DNA of 64,000 nucleotides from Neoechinorhynchus agilis (Eukaryota > Acanthocephala). The translations under genes and the position numbers were made by a program. Every line of letters begins with the position of its first letter. Positions within the stretch are counted from its first letter, which is position 1. Below the pieces are notes generated by a model. The model saw nothing but the letters and a program-made list of their open reading frames with translations. It was not told the DNA's origin and searched no databases. Positions 22,421-34,800 of this stretch are shown piece by piece. The stretch spans positions 14,756,001 to 14,820,000 of the forward strand of contig CM121342.1 of the NCBI GenBank assembly GCA_051530055.1, read 5' to 3'.

Positions 22421-22867
22421 CGTCGGGATGTTTACAAGAATGAAAAATGAAATAGTAAAATAATCGACCTTTAAAGTCCAAAAAAAATTAAAATGATTCT
22501 TGGATATATAATTTTTCCCCACTTCCACACACTCATGGATTTTATCTTTAACTAAACAATTATGCGTTCATGTCGTGCAATGAACTTTGAATCATGATCT
22601 TGAAAAAAATATTTCCAATAAAATGGAATAGCAATCAACTAAGTCTACCATGAAAATAATGAGCTCTTCTTGAATCGACGTTAAATAATAATTAACTGAC
22701 ACTAACAAAATTCCTACCTTGTTTATATTAATGATATTTATGAGTTATTGCTCTACGTTTTTTCATTACTGCCCTTTGCCAAAATTTATGATTCCATACA
22801 AGATAACACTACGTGCTCAACTAAAGTATCTATTATTCTAAACTAAAGCTAATTCAAATCTAATGAA

Positions 22868-23732
22868 TCAATTTTCCTGTTTCCAAAATCCCTTTCCTCG
22901 TCCTTGTGTGAAAATGATTTCCTGTCCTTTGCAAACTGCAATCCCCTTAGTCAGATTGAATTTCCACCAGCCGCTTGAACGATTCAACTTATTGACTTCA
23001 GCGATAATGTAATTTCTGCAACGTGAATCTTTTGTCGTCTCGGTCAATTCACTTTCCGAAGTTTCATCATCGTCGTTTGAATTGAGAGGCTCCGGATCCT
23101 CCACTGGAGATTCAAGAGGCGGATCCTCACTGATTATCTCATCCAAGTTTACTCCCATGCTTCCATATTGTCCAAGACGTAATGATATCTGATTTTTTGT
23201 TACCTTCTTCATACTGTTGGAGCTTGAATCGCTATCATCACTTTCAGGAAAGCGATGGCGGTTATCGGTAGAATCTTCGCTGTCTTCATCCGAAATTCCA
23301 CAAAACGCATTTTGACCTACAATCGTCATTCTAAGTTTCTTACCCATTGACGATTTGCGTTTATTATTCTCAATCACAGGTTTAATATAACCAGGCTCAA
23401 ATTCACATTCTAATTCCGAAGCAACTCTGTATTGTTCCCAAGTCTATAAATCGTAGAAAAAATCGTTTCAAACGCTCAACATAAATGGATAGCTAACCTT
23501 CTGAACACGATCAAATATAGACTGGTTTAGGCCTCTTTTCCTAAACTGCCGGATCAGTCGACAAAGCGTCTTAGAAACCACGAGTCCGTTCAATTTGCGC
23601 TAAAGTATTACGAATTAAGGTGGATTGGTTCAATTGCGACTTAATGAATTCCATTACCAGCTCATCGCTATCGAAGGAACAATCCGGTTCGTATGGAAAG
23701 TCATGGATACCCAAGCTTGCAATTGGTTTCAT
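22868..23732 (-). CDS. GTF2A1: Divergent TFIIA large (alpha/beta) subunit
   Basis: Three exons: 23658-23732, 23498-23599 and 22868-23443 (introns 58 and 54 nt), 250 residues. TFIIA stabilises TBP on the TATA box. The layout fits the alpha/beta precursor. An N-terminal helical part (GLVVSKTLCRLIRQFRKRGL, then FDRVQKTWEQYR) resembles the four-helix-bundle segment. A long acidic, Ser-rich linker follows (SDEDSEDSTD, ESDDSDSSSNS, DDDETSESELTET). The C-terminal beta-barrel strand region is YIIAEVNKLNRSSGWWKFNL followed by TKGIAVCKGQEIIF. It is shorter and more diverged than typical homologues, so a germline-type paralogue is possible. A TTTTTTAG acceptor lies 12 nt before the ATG. Confidence 0.7.
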
Positions 23733-23989
23733 TGATGTTATAGACTAAAAAGGAATCGTGTGCGCTAAAATCGAAACTAGTTAGAAAGGAGTCTTTTTTA
23801 ACATTTAAACTCCGTTACGTTCCGAATAAGTTACTTTGGATTTGAGCATACATTTTTCATCAATCGCTTCAAATTGTTGACCGATTGCCGAAAGATGTTT
23901 TTATAAACACTCATACATGACAACTATATAGACAACCAAAAACTCTTTGATAATGTTTTAATTCATTAAAGTTTACACCAATGAGACGA

Positions 23990-24140
23990 CATTCGCTGTT
24001 TTAATCTGGATCGATATGTGAGGAGGTACCGGGAAGTATATGATTAGAGAATTATTGTTTAAAAGTCTTCATTCGGTAAATAATTTTTTCGATTAAAAGC
24101 GTTCTGCGAACCCGACGAGGTTCACATAATGTTTTTAATA
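23990..24140. repeat. Dispersed repeat R5, copy 1
   Basis: Contains ATCGATATGTGAGGAGG, then ATTAGAGAATTATTGTTTAA, then GTCTTCATTCGGTAAATAAT, and further on CGACGAGGTTCACATAATG. Related copies are at 31140-31330 (with both halves inverted around a centre) and 39966-40100 (inside an intron of the LamG/EGF gene). Non-coding. Confidence 0.65.
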
Positions 24141-24365
24141 CTATTTATCCATGTTCTGACTTGCCCCTCTGTTCAATGGTCTTAGGAATGATCTTATGCG
24201 GCGCACTCTAAAATATGGTTATCTTGTTGATTTGAGTTTGAATTAACAATTCTAACTTTTGGTTTTTCGTCATGTATGGATGATATGTGGAACCTATCCT
24301 ACTAAGTTTAAATCTTAAGTTTTCTAACATTGTTGAGCACACTACTTAGCACGCCATTAATTCCA

Positions 24366-24472
24366 ATGTAAAGAAGTTGTTCATTTATATATGTGTTCTT
24401 TGGTGATGAGAACAATAGATATTGATTTATTGTTCTCAATATTTCGTCCGTCGGACTTCTTCAGGTTGCTTG
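24366..24472. repeat. Dispersed repeat R6, copy 1
   Basis: AAGAAGTTGTTCATTTATAT and, after about 60 bp, CTCAATATTTCGTCCGTCGG and ACTTCTTCAGG. The matching copy lies at 55738-55842. Non-coding. The rest of 24140-24990 shows no gene. Confidence 0.65.
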
Positions 24473-24991
24473 TAATTTTTTCTTAATTGTTCCAATGTGC
24501 ACTTAAATATCTCAAGGCTTTCGGCATCGAAACCTATTTACAAGGAGTGATTGGAGTTTTTGAGCACAACACTTTAACAGTTTCAATTCATAAACCGAAT
24601 AATTGCTATTTATGAATCCTTTTATTTAATGAAGGGTCTGATGAAAATGACCTCCTTATTTGTACGAACCGAACTTTGTAAATGATTTTTGTTAGTGTGA
24701 ATTTAAAAATGGTAGCTAACGAAATGATGATGAAGAACGCCTGATTATTTGTTTGAAAAGTCCATTGTTTTCAGAATCTTCATTGCTAATAAACAGGTTA
24801 GTGATCTATCACTTTGTCAGAAATCATAAAACAAATAGCCTCTTCTGAAACTTATGTATAAAAATAAGGGGAGCAAATGAAAAAATCAGCACACGAAGCG
24901 TTTTTTGTCTTCGAGATCGCATTTAAAACTTTCGGTTTCTATAAATGCCATCTCCAAATTAATTTACGAATTTTTTTCTCAAGCTTTATTC

Positions 24992-26476
24992 TTACTTCAG
25001 CTGTTCTAGAGGTTCTCGCTCAATTGGTAAAGTCATGCAATGCGGACCTCCTCTTGCCCTCGATATTTCTGACGATGGAAGCACAATCACAGTGCGTTCA
25101 ATTTCATTTGGTTTTAGACCTTCATCGAATCGTGTAAGTAATTCGGCTGCATGTAAGGCTTTGAACCCACGTTTTTTGAAAGCTTCAATGGTTTTTCGGT
25201 TCCGGTCGTACATGAAAATTACTCCTTCTTTGACAGCAAAAGTGTTGCAACCGTCGGTCCACTGTTCGCGCCAATTGTCTGGGAATTCGTCGTCGGCACA
25301 AAATACTACATCGAAATTTTTGCTCTTCAAATCATCCTGACTAACACTTTTTAAAAGATCAAAAATATAATCGAACCCACGCATTTGCACCGTCCCAGTT
25401 TTTGGATCGATAAAATGTTGTTCGGCTTTAAAAGGCAGCTTAGTTAGTACTTCAGGATAATGTGCCGAATGAGTTCGGGTTCTACCGGTCCTCGGATTTC
25501 CGTTAATCGTAACATCGTTGCCGTTTCTGACTAGTTCCCGATTGGCCAACGGGCCGAATATGATCCAAAGACCGCGTTCAGCTTGAGTCAGTAGCGTGTC
25601 GAGGTGCATACAGTACCGGCTTTTTGGAAGGAAGATAAGCGACACTTTCTCCACAACTTCACGTTCAAATAACTCTCGTACGATTGAACGTGCGGCTGCG
25701 AGAGTAGTTCGTTCGCTTATTCCAATTAAGAGATGATTCGGTGCAACCATCATAAAATCGCCTCCTTCCATTGTGATTTGTTCCTCGACCTCATCGGTGC
25801 CTTCCGATAAAAATGAATTGGCTTGTTCGGTCCATATAACTTTATCCCGCTGTTTTTCAAAAAACGGATGATGCTTAACAATAAAATGAAAGATCACAGT
25901 TTCCCGCCTTCGTGCCAATTTAGCTGGTTGACAGATTATAATGTGATCGTTAACGAAAACAGCAATGTCTCTGACCATAATAAGGTTTGGAATCGGTCTG
26001 AACAATATTTCTCCATCTCGCGAACAACCACTGAGGAGAGTTCGAGCGAGTTGCCTGTCTGAATAAACGTTTAAGAAGTCGTCGTACAATGTATGAGAAA
26101 TTCCTTCACTTGCCAGAATCCAGTTTAAAAGAGAGACGCGGTTTTCCCGAACTCCAAGAACGTCTTGCAGCAACCAGCCAACATCTACGAGTTTATCAGA
26201 GCGGAAATAGTGTTCGGAGAAAGGATTAGCATAATCCGTTCGGGAACGACCTGCGTCCTGTTCTTGCTTAAGAAATCGGGCATGGTCCTCGTCCAGAAAA
26301 AAGAGGAGGATTCTCGTAAAAAGAGAATATTCCTTATCCCGAGCAGCATTGACGTCTATAATATCCTCAAATAAGCATTCCTGTGCCTTGAGTGGAATCA
26401 TCTTTTCGATGCTCTCATCCAATCCGTGGATAAACAATCTTTTGAGCTTGGCTACTTCACTGCTAATGGAAGTCAT
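24992..26476 (-). CDS. Arginine deiminase (L-arginine to L-citrulline + ammonia)
   Basis: Intronless, 494 residues from the ATG at 26476. The open frame continues upstream to 26629. I prefer 26476 because the family homology begins there (SEVAKLKRLFIHG) and because a TTACAG acceptor lies 13 nt before it; the longer form would add a possible mitochondrial presequence. The enzyme hydrolyses arginine and belongs to the guanidino-group-modifying superfamily. Motifs: PIPNLIMVRD (161-170), TMEGGDFMMVAPNHLL (235-250), catalytic MHLDT with His291, WTDGCN (406-411) and GGPHCMTLPIERE with nucleophile Cys480. All core catalytic residues are present. Order and wording match the long Bacteroidetes-type ADI rather than animal peptidylarginine deiminases, which suggests an old bacterial gene. 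Confidence 0.93.
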   Translation of the reverse strand: MTSISSEVAKLKRLFIHGLDESIEKMIPLKAQECLFEDIIDVNAARDKEYSLFTRILLFFLDEDHARFLKQEQDAGRSRTDYANPFSEHYFRSDKLVDVGWLLQDVLGVRENRVSLLNWILASEGISHTLYDDFLNVYSDRQLARTLLSGCSRDGEILFRPIPNLIMVRDIAVFVNDHIIICQPAKLARRRETVIFHFIVKHHPFFEKQRDKVIWTEQANSFLSEGTDEVEEQITMEGGDFMMVAPNHLLIGISERTTLAAARSIVRELFEREVVEKVSLIFLPKSRYCMHLDTLLTQAERGLWIIFGPLANRELVRNGNDVTINGNPRTGRTRTHSAHYPEVLTKLPFKAEQHFIDPKTGTVQMRGFDYIFDLLKSVSQDDLKSKNFDVVFCADDEFPDNWREQWTDGCNTFAVKEGVIFMYDRNRKTIEAFKKRGFKALHAAELLTRFDEGLKPNEIERTVIVLPSSEISRARGGPHCMTLPIEREPLEQLK

Positions 26477-26479
26477 TGT

Positions 26480-27572
26480 CTCGGTTAGTCTGTAATTTAA
26501 GATCGTCGTATGAGTTTTAGCTGCTGCGTTGGCTGCAGAAAAACCATGAAAGGTAAATAAATGGAACGAACGCTTATTATCATGAGCAGTCAGTGGAAAA
26601 ACATAAAAAATCCTCTTTATGTTCGGCATAAACCAAGGCTCGTGTCATTACTCTGCATCAAGTGACATTTTTGCTGGTATATGGATCTAGCGAATAAATA
26701 TGGAGTGGTGTATACTGTGCAAAAATCATGTGCAAGACCCAATAGAATTTTTAATGGAAAAAAATCGTTGCCGGAACCATCTTTAGACTGTTAAGCATAT
26801 ACAAGCCACCTCATTAAAAATTAAAAAATCATAATGGTTAAGAAATTCTTTGCTTTTTTAAAGCTTACACGTGTAACGAATTTTCTGTACTTCTAGAGAT
26901 GGGAAATGTACGAATAAATTAAAAGTGGAAAACTTTAACAAGAAAATTTGTCATTTTTATAGAATAGAGTCTATAATATGTACTAGTTTCTAACAGAGAA
27001 GCTAATACTTAACCGAAATCTTCTCGAGGACTTATATGCGAACGTGTAGGAGCTTTGACAAATGTGTCGACCTAAAAGAGAACCCCTCGTCACCATATAC
27101 CTTGTTTTTTTGAGTGAATGTGTGTGGATTTTAGGTGTAAAAACTGACTCACTCTATTTGATATGTCAGCAGTTTTGGTTGGGTTTTTATCGAATGCGTA
27201 AAGGGTGTTTGTTACGCTCATGTCGTCTAGGTATTTTTAAGGCAAGAGGGTGGGATATTACCAAAAAATGTTCAAAACTCCCTTTCCCTTGGGTGCCCGA
27301 TTGGGTCAATGTGAAAAAGCAGAAATGCAATCATGAGCCTCAGAAATGCGAAGTCACGAAAAAACTAATAATTTTCGAATAAATTGATGTTAATTGATAA
27401 ATCCGAGTAGAGCAGGTGTCGAAAAGTGCTTGCTAGGCGAACGAAGTGATGAAAGTGCTGAGAAATTCAGAACGTAAACGTGCCATGACACTCAAATTTA
27501 TGGACGAATTGCTGACTTTGACACACACTTCTCATTCAGGTATTAAGTGCAAGGCCTTCCCTCCCTACGGTT
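26480..27572. other. Intergenic, no supported gene
   Basis: A 106-codon plus-strand frame at 27062-27382 has no recognisable family. It is Cys-containing and could be a LINE remnant or chance. Otherwise AT-rich without features. Confidence 0.45.
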
Positions 27573-29160
27573 ATGCAGTCTTTTGAAACCTGTCCAAATC
27601 ACAAACTCGTCGCCTTGAAACGTTTCATAGAAGAGTTCCTAAACTTCGTTACAGCTAACTTTCCCCTTTTCACTGAATGGTTTCGTAAAATTTTCACTAA
27701 ACAATCAAAAGGCCTCCCTTTTTCAATACTGCCCAATCTTTTCTTGTATAATAACCAGAAACGAACCGAAGGAAGGGCCCAACCTCATAAACTCTCCTTT
27801 AAATAATAATAATCACCAACTTTCTCACTTGATCGCACCCGTAATTCATTGCGAAATTAACATCAACATTCATTTAACCTATTCAGAACTTGAGTTTTCC
27901 CGAGAACCAAAAGGTACATTAATCCTCTTCTTTGTTCAATAATAAAACGTTTTATTATTATATTGCCAAATCTTTTCTTGTATAATAACCAGAAACGAAC
28001 CAAAGGAAAGACCCAACCTCATAAACTCTCCTTCAAATAATAATCACCAACTTTCTCACTTGATCGGACCCGTAATTCATTGCGAAATTAACATCAACAT
28101 TCATTTAACCTGTTCAGAACTCGAGTTTTCGCAAGAACCCAAAGGTACATTGATCCTCTTCTTTCTTCAATAATAAAACGTTTTATTATTATATTGCCAA
28201 ATCTTTTCTTGTATAATTACCAGAAACGAACCAAAGGAAAGACCCAACCTCATAAACTCTCCTTTAAATAATAATCACCAACTTTCTCACTTGATCCGAA
28301 CCGAAGGAAAGGCCCAACCTCATAAACTCTCCTTTAAATAATAATAATCACCAACTTTCTCACTTGATCGCACCCGTAATTCATTGCGAAATTAACATCA
28401 ACATTCATTTAACCTATTCAGAACTCGAGTTTTCCCGAGAACCAAAAGGTACATTAATCCTCTTCTTTGTACAATAATAAAACGTTTTATTATTATATTG
28501 CCAAATCTTTTCTTGTATTATAACCAGAAACGAACCAAAGGAAAGACCCAACCTCATAAACTCTCCTTTAAACAATAATCACCAACTTTCTCACTTGATC
28601 GGACCCGTAATCCACTCCGAAATTAACATCAACATTCATTTAACCTGTTCGGAACTCGAGTTTTCCCGAGAACCCAAAGGTACATTGATCCTCTTCTTTG
28701 TTCAATAATAAAACGTTTTAGTATTATATTGCCCAATCGTTTCTTGTATAATAACCAGAAACGAACCAAAGGAAAGACCCAACCTCATAAACTCTCCTTA
28801 AAAAATAATAATCACCAACTTTCTCACTTGATCGGACCCGTAATTCATTGCGAAATTAACATCAACATTCATTTAACCTGTTCAGAACTCGAGTTTTCGC
28901 AAGAACCCAAAGGTACATTGATCCTCTTCTTTCTTCAATAATAAAACGTTTTATTATTATACTGCTCAATCTTTTCTTGTATAATTACCAGAAACGAACC
29001 AAAGGAAAGACCCAACCTCATAAACTCTCCTTTAAATAATAATCACCAACTTTCTCACTTGATCCGACCCGTAATTCACTCCAAAATCTTCGAATTTTTA
29101 AGATGACCCAAAGGTACATGGATCCTCTTATTTGTTCAATAATAAAACGTGTTATTATAA
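27573..29160 (+). mobile_element. LINE 3' end (family L3) expanded into a tandem array of its 3' tail
   Basis: It starts with the end of an L3 ORF (EWFRKIFTKQSKGLP, then LFLYNNQKRTEGRAQPHKL), homologous to the piece at about 18360-18430. The following ~233 bp 3' end then repeats head to tail. Units start near 27728, 27962, 28195, 28497, 28730 and 28966, with one shortened unit inside 28195-28497. Each carries CTTTTCTTGTATAATAACC, CAACTTTCTCACTTGATC, GGTACATTGATCCTCTTC and AATAATAAAACGTTTTATTA before the next. The last unit is shortened and ends at about 29160 with TTATTAT. Confidence 0.85.
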
Positions 29161-29699
29161 AGCGAAATAAAAACTTTTGGAGGTTTAAAAGTGAACGAAA
29201 TGCATTTATTAATTGTGTTTCCCTTGAAACGTCTTCCAACGATGTCGTTCTTGTGAACGTAGCAATGGGAGCGATCGGGATAGAAGAGATTACACATATT
29301 GGCCTCGTTTTCTTTGCTTAAAAAATGTTGGCTATTCCTTATTTTCCGGAAGTTTATTAAACTCCACTATGAATCCGTTTATTGCAAAGCTATGTTCTTA
29401 ACACAAAACCATGGAAATCTAAGGATATATTAGTAACATGAGATCTCAGATGGTAGCATTCGGCAACAGGTGCCGAAGGAGCAAGTACTAAAAGATTAAA
29501 CTGGAATTGTTACAGCTTGGTTATTTGGTTCCAGGCATAAGACATTCTTAAATATAATAATGAAGTGTTTACATTAAGAAGAGCGGAATTTTATTTATCA
29601 TAATCGCAGCCAGCGCTTACAAAATAAGTGACCTTTCCATTTCTCTAAGAATATTCCAAGTCATTAGAAGTTGACTTTCAATGCGAATTTATGAGCTGA

Positions 29700-29825
29700 T
29701 CTGGCGTTCCGATTCATCTGTTTTCTTTCTTTTGGTAGTTATACCATCGCCTGGATTTAAGTTCACTAATTTATTTCCCCGATATTTCACCTCTCGGATA
29801 ATTCCGACATTTTCACAAGGTTTGT
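29700..29825. repeat. Half copy of palindromic family P1
   Basis: Left half only: CATCGCCTGGATTTAAGTTC, then AATTTATTTCCCCGATATTT and CACCTCTCGGATAATTCCG. The mirror half is missing. Confidence 0.75.
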
Positions 29826-29829
29826 CATC

Positions 29830-31135
29830 TAAAACACGAACATTATAGCGTTATCCCCTGGACTGGTTATTACCGGGCATCAGGTTCATCGGACCCCCGT
29901 TCCTCGGCTCATTGTTTACTAGAACCTCTAAGCTATAGCAGCAATGCCTTTTCAATGGCAATTTTAAACTGATATGTTGGTTTCATTACCTTCGATCCCG
30001 GGTTGGACTGAGCAGCCAATTTCGATGGCTTCCATTAGTTTGTTGTATTTCAGCTTTACTATAAACATAAACGAACATTTCTATGCTTAAAACTTTTTGA
30101 TACACAGTAAATTTAAGCACCTAATGAAAATTCAAACAAAATGGGATTTAAGGTAAAATTCAGTGCCCATAGTCCTTACGGACTGTTTTGCCAAGACGTT
30201 AAAAAATCCGAATGTGCTAGTGAACTTCAATACATCGCTTAGGTTTTATGACGAAGATGAGTTTCTGGTATTAAGGATATCACTTGTTTACTTCTTAAAT
30301 AAGAAACCTTTCGATCAATTTTTGGCCCGATTATTTCTGCAAAATTTTATGAGTTATATAAATTGTGCATTGCATGCCGGCACCTTCACTTTCTACGTTC
30401 TGTGATCGTTCAATGATTAAAACACAAAATTTATTTGAATGATGAATAAAATTAAAGCTTTTTTGTATTTGTTCGCCTTTTAATTCAAAAAACAGAGAAA
30501 ATCTTTACCCTTACAATAAACATTTGCACTGCAAACTTGCTAAAGGTCTTTGCTTAGAAGTATTTATAGGCCCAGACATAGTCCACTTTTTAAAAGCATT
30601 AAATTTCACACCACTCTTTTGAGTCAATGGAAACTTCTTCGGCCATCTACTACAATAATGGTACTCGTCATTTGATTCTTAGAAATAAAATGAGACAAAG
30701 CTAAAATTACACGCCTGACAGGTGAGCCAACAATATTCCTTGTGTTACCACCAACGTCAACATGAAAATCTCGTCCCTTAATCTTAACCGTTTGTACAAC
30801 GGTAATGTTGAAATCGTGTTTTATAACGCCTTCGATTAAACTAGAAATCTATATGTTTTTGCGCTTTTGGTAGAGAATTCGATACTTTATATGCTAACAT
30901 TCCTCCATTTTCCCAGCCTGAGAATTATCGCCTAAAACATGTTAATATTTTCCGATAGCCTTTTACTCTGGAAAAAATTTTTCAATTTTGAAATTCAGAA
31001 TTGTATAGGTTTTGTTTACGCTGTTCCGTTTATTTAAAAATCTGTAACTTATTTGTCTAACACGCATCATTACATCCCCTTTGCAATGAAAAGAAATTAT
31101 ATGAATCTGGTTGGATAGTGCTTATAATCTTTTCC
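29830..31135. other. Intergenic, no gene seen
   Basis: AT-rich. The 80-codon frame at 30163-30405 is unconvincing. Confidence 0.45.
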
Positions 31136-31139
31136 ATTT

Positions 31140-31330
31140 CGAATTATTGTTTAGAAGTCTACACCCGATAAATGGGTTTTTCAATTAAAGACGTTTCGAA
31201 CCTCGTAGGGTTCATCATCAGTTTATTAGTAATAGACTTTTTCGATGGAATAAAAAAATTTGAAGACATCTAAACAATAATTCTCTAATCTTATACCCCG
31301 GTAACTTTCCTCCTCACATATCGACATTTT
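31140..31330. repeat. Dispersed repeat R5, palindromic copy
   Basis: GAATTATTGTTTAGAAGTCT at the left is mirrored by ACATCTAAACAATAATTCTC on the right, followed by TAACTTTCCTCCTCACATAT, the inverse of the GAGGAGG start of the copy at 23990. The inner part has CCTCGTAGGGTTCATCATCAG. Confidence 0.7.
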
Positions 31331-31845
31331 TCCATTTAATCAGTCGATTTGTGAATTTAAGTGTTTCTAGGCCTTCTTTATTTAAGCATAAAACCAATGG
31401 TGTTTTGTCCTAGCTACAAATGTGAGAAAGCAATTGCTTGTCTAATTGTGTTACTGGAAGGTCCCGTTCCGCACATCATCCATTTTTGCAGATGAATAAC
31501 TACAATATATACACATACACATTTAGTCTATAGCATTAGGGCGGGCCAACTACAAAGTGTATTCATCAGGCACCGTTTGGCCTAGTATCTGAGTTAAAAG
31601 TGAAGATGGACGAACGTTCTCCGTTGTCACATTCATAGTCACTTATGTATAGTAGACACTTCTCAAGTAAAAAGACAAAAAGTCGACACGAGTCCTCTTT
31701 ATTCGCTTTTTCCCGAACAATCTGTTCTTCAGACAAAAGAGTCGAGGATTTGCAAACAACCGAGTATTTAACCTCTGGAAAAGGGTGATGGTTAACTGTC
31801 CTTAACATACCTTTCTCCTTGGTGTAAATGTTCAGCAAGTTGACC

Positions 31846-34800
31846 ATGGCACCACATTATCGACATTATGTTCTGCTTATTATCTACCAACTTGCTGCTC
31901 TCCGCTTCATTGGAAGCCAACCTTTGAAAAACGACATAGGATTATTTAATGGTAAGAAAATTGAAGAGAAATCAATTTTTGAAAGAAAAATTCCATCATA
32001 TATAGCCAATTTCGTACATTAGTAATGTAGGAACGAATTGTTAAACGCCCAAATTCCAAACTGACCATTTCAATAAGTCTAGCGAAAAATCACTGAGTAC
32101 ACAGGAAAAAGGAAGCAACAAATGGGTTTGCTCATGTATCCATACCCATTTTTATGTATTTAAAATTAGTGTACAGATTAATGGCGTTTTAAAGTCATGT
32201 AGGAAATTTACGTTAAAATGCGTTTAAAAAAAATCACCAGTCGATCCTGACTTGACTAGTCCTATTTTGAATTTAGTCATACTCGGTCTCAGAAAGCATC
32301 CATTTATTCTTACATATACTATAATTTTGGCTTCTTGTGGTTAAAAATGATAAATCAAATTTCCTAAATTGTAGTACTAAGATAAACCCGCGGGTAAATC
32401 GACATTTATATACCAAACTCAACCAAAATTCCTACTTTTTAGTCCTCAACGACTCTTCTCATAGACTTACCGAAAATAAAGTTTGGCATTATTCTACATG
32501 GCCATCGAATCTATATCATACAAAGGACTCATCACCTAGAGTCTATTTCGATCCGTCTGGATTTACAGTTGTCTCAATATCAGCAAATGATACTGTTTAT
32601 GTAGACAGTGTTCTCGAATTCGATATCACACCCGAAATGCCTAGTAGAGGCGATGATTTGGTGTCTGGAACTGTGGATTCAGCTCATCAATATACGATAT
32701 CATTCTTTATCAGACCGCACTGCAACAAGGAAAAGGGATCTGTTCTCAAGTCGCCGAATTTACTTTTGGAAATCGATTGTGCAATTAATTCAGTGGTTGC
32801 GTCGTTCCATTCTTACTCCGGCTCCTGTTTTATTGCACACAATGTATCACATCCCTTAAATGGAACCTGGACAAGCATCGAAATATACTATTCAATCACA
32901 AAATGCAATATGATTCTATCGATTGATGGATTCGTTCGATCAGACGTAGTATCGCACAATTTAAGTCAGTCAGAATCAAATGAGAGCGGCCGAATTCGAA
33001 TCGGACCTTCATCCGGTTATTTGAAAACAGTCGAGTTCAGCAACTTTAAGTTCCTCATTTCAAATAGACTAAGGCATCAAAATTTTGTATATCCGCCAAT
33101 CGGTCAATCAGGTAAGTTAAGATCAAAATCACTTATTTTTTAACTCTCCGTTAACGAGATTTTTTCTAGAAAGCGAAAATTTAGGGTTTTTGCGTGACTT
33201 ATTGTTCACATGTTCGCAAAAAGATTTCGAGGTCACTGGCCTCTAATGCAACCCACAGCACGTTTAATCTTCTCGTCTCCTTTGTTGTTGCGCACGTGAC
33301 AGATATGATTAATCGCATTTATCTTTTACCTTAGGAATGTAGTAATTTTTCTATTCTGTACACGTGAGCAATCGCGAGCATTGAGGCTTTATTGACCTTT
33401 GTTTGACTCGTGGATTAAACATTCTGTTTAGAAAAAGAAACCCCTTTAGTTCTTTTGCCTGCAGACACAAATTGCGCACACGGTTCTTTTTGTCTACAGC
33501 ATTACTCTTAGTCCTATCAGGATGAGAAATGCTGCCTAGCTTTTCCGTACTCCCTACAAAAGCCAGCAACTTCATAACTTCTGACGCTTCTTTTTTTGCA
33601 GCAATTCCTCCTCTAAGCCAAAAACCGACGAAACCATCATTTCGCTTCGCTATTCGATTATAGAATAAGTGACCAATCACTTTTAGACTTACGCAAAATC
33701 TTGATCCTGTAACCTAAAATGTACCTAACAAGTCGTGTCCGCTCTACGAGTTGGCTCACTAAACTTAACTGGCTCTACATTCTACTCTGTATCCAAGGTT
33801 CGTTATGTACGCTTGATAAGGCCGTCTAAATCTCGTTTATTTCTGATAAATGACAGTATGCAATAGTATCATTTTCGGTTTTAATAACTTAGCTGCGAAA
33901 ACAATTACTTAGGACATTATAAGACACCCATCATCGATTCATTAACATTACAAAAAATGCAACACTCCGCCAAATAAGATCCGAAAGTGATCTTCGGCTT
34001 GAAAGACGAAGAACGACATGTTTGCCGATGTGAATTTTAGATTCTGAAGGGGATGTAAGTTTTCTTAGGTCAGTTCGATGTAAATGGGCATTAGATTTTT
34101 CAACTTACAATGGTAAATAGGGTGAAATTCATAAAACTTTCAATGGAAACTATTTTTTTACTTAAGCATAATGCAAAATTATGTGCAATTTTTGTGATAG
34201 AGCTTTTCAGTAAAATCTCATTTGATCATATTCAATTTATGGGCAAACCCGGAATCTGTCACGTGACGATTTTCTTATTATGTCTCGTAAACCAGCTGAA
34301 AAATAATGTTTCAATCTATTCAGCAGCCTACTGCCAAAATTACAGCGTAATTTTCATAGGAACATTTATTTGGATCTCGTAACCCTCTGCTTCCTTTGTA
34401 ACAATTGTCGTATTTTTTCTGGAATATTTTTTAATTCAAATTCTATAACTTGCCTTCTTTGTAACAATTGTCGTTCTTTTTCCCAAATGTACTCTCCTTT
34501 TTCGGTAATATTTTTTATTTCAAATTCTGTAATCTGCCTTCTTTTCCACGATTGTCGTCTTTTTCCCAGTAGCAATCGTTTTTTCGGAAATGTGTGTTCA
34601 CCAATGCAATTAGTACTGCCATTGGCTGTTTTTTTTGTTTTTTCTCGCTGTTTTCGTTTCCTTTCACTTTACCTGTTGACCGTGCCCTAACGATCTCGAC
34701 CGTGCTTACTGGTTTCTGTTTCCTTTGTCGTCTTTCATGTAAGTATCCCAGCACCCACGGCATCATCTATGGCTGCATCATTCCCGCTTGGTGCAGCACC

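Noticed and set aside
24992-26476. Arginine deiminase as bacterial contamination of the assembly
   Set aside because: AT content and flanks match the host, eukaryotic repeats and genes lie on both sides, and a splice acceptor precedes the ATG. It cannot be fully excluded without read data.
34366-34766. Minus-strand basic coiled repeat protein inside the large intron
   Set aside because: It follows a 75 bp tandem DNA repeat, in two frames, without start, splice or end signals.
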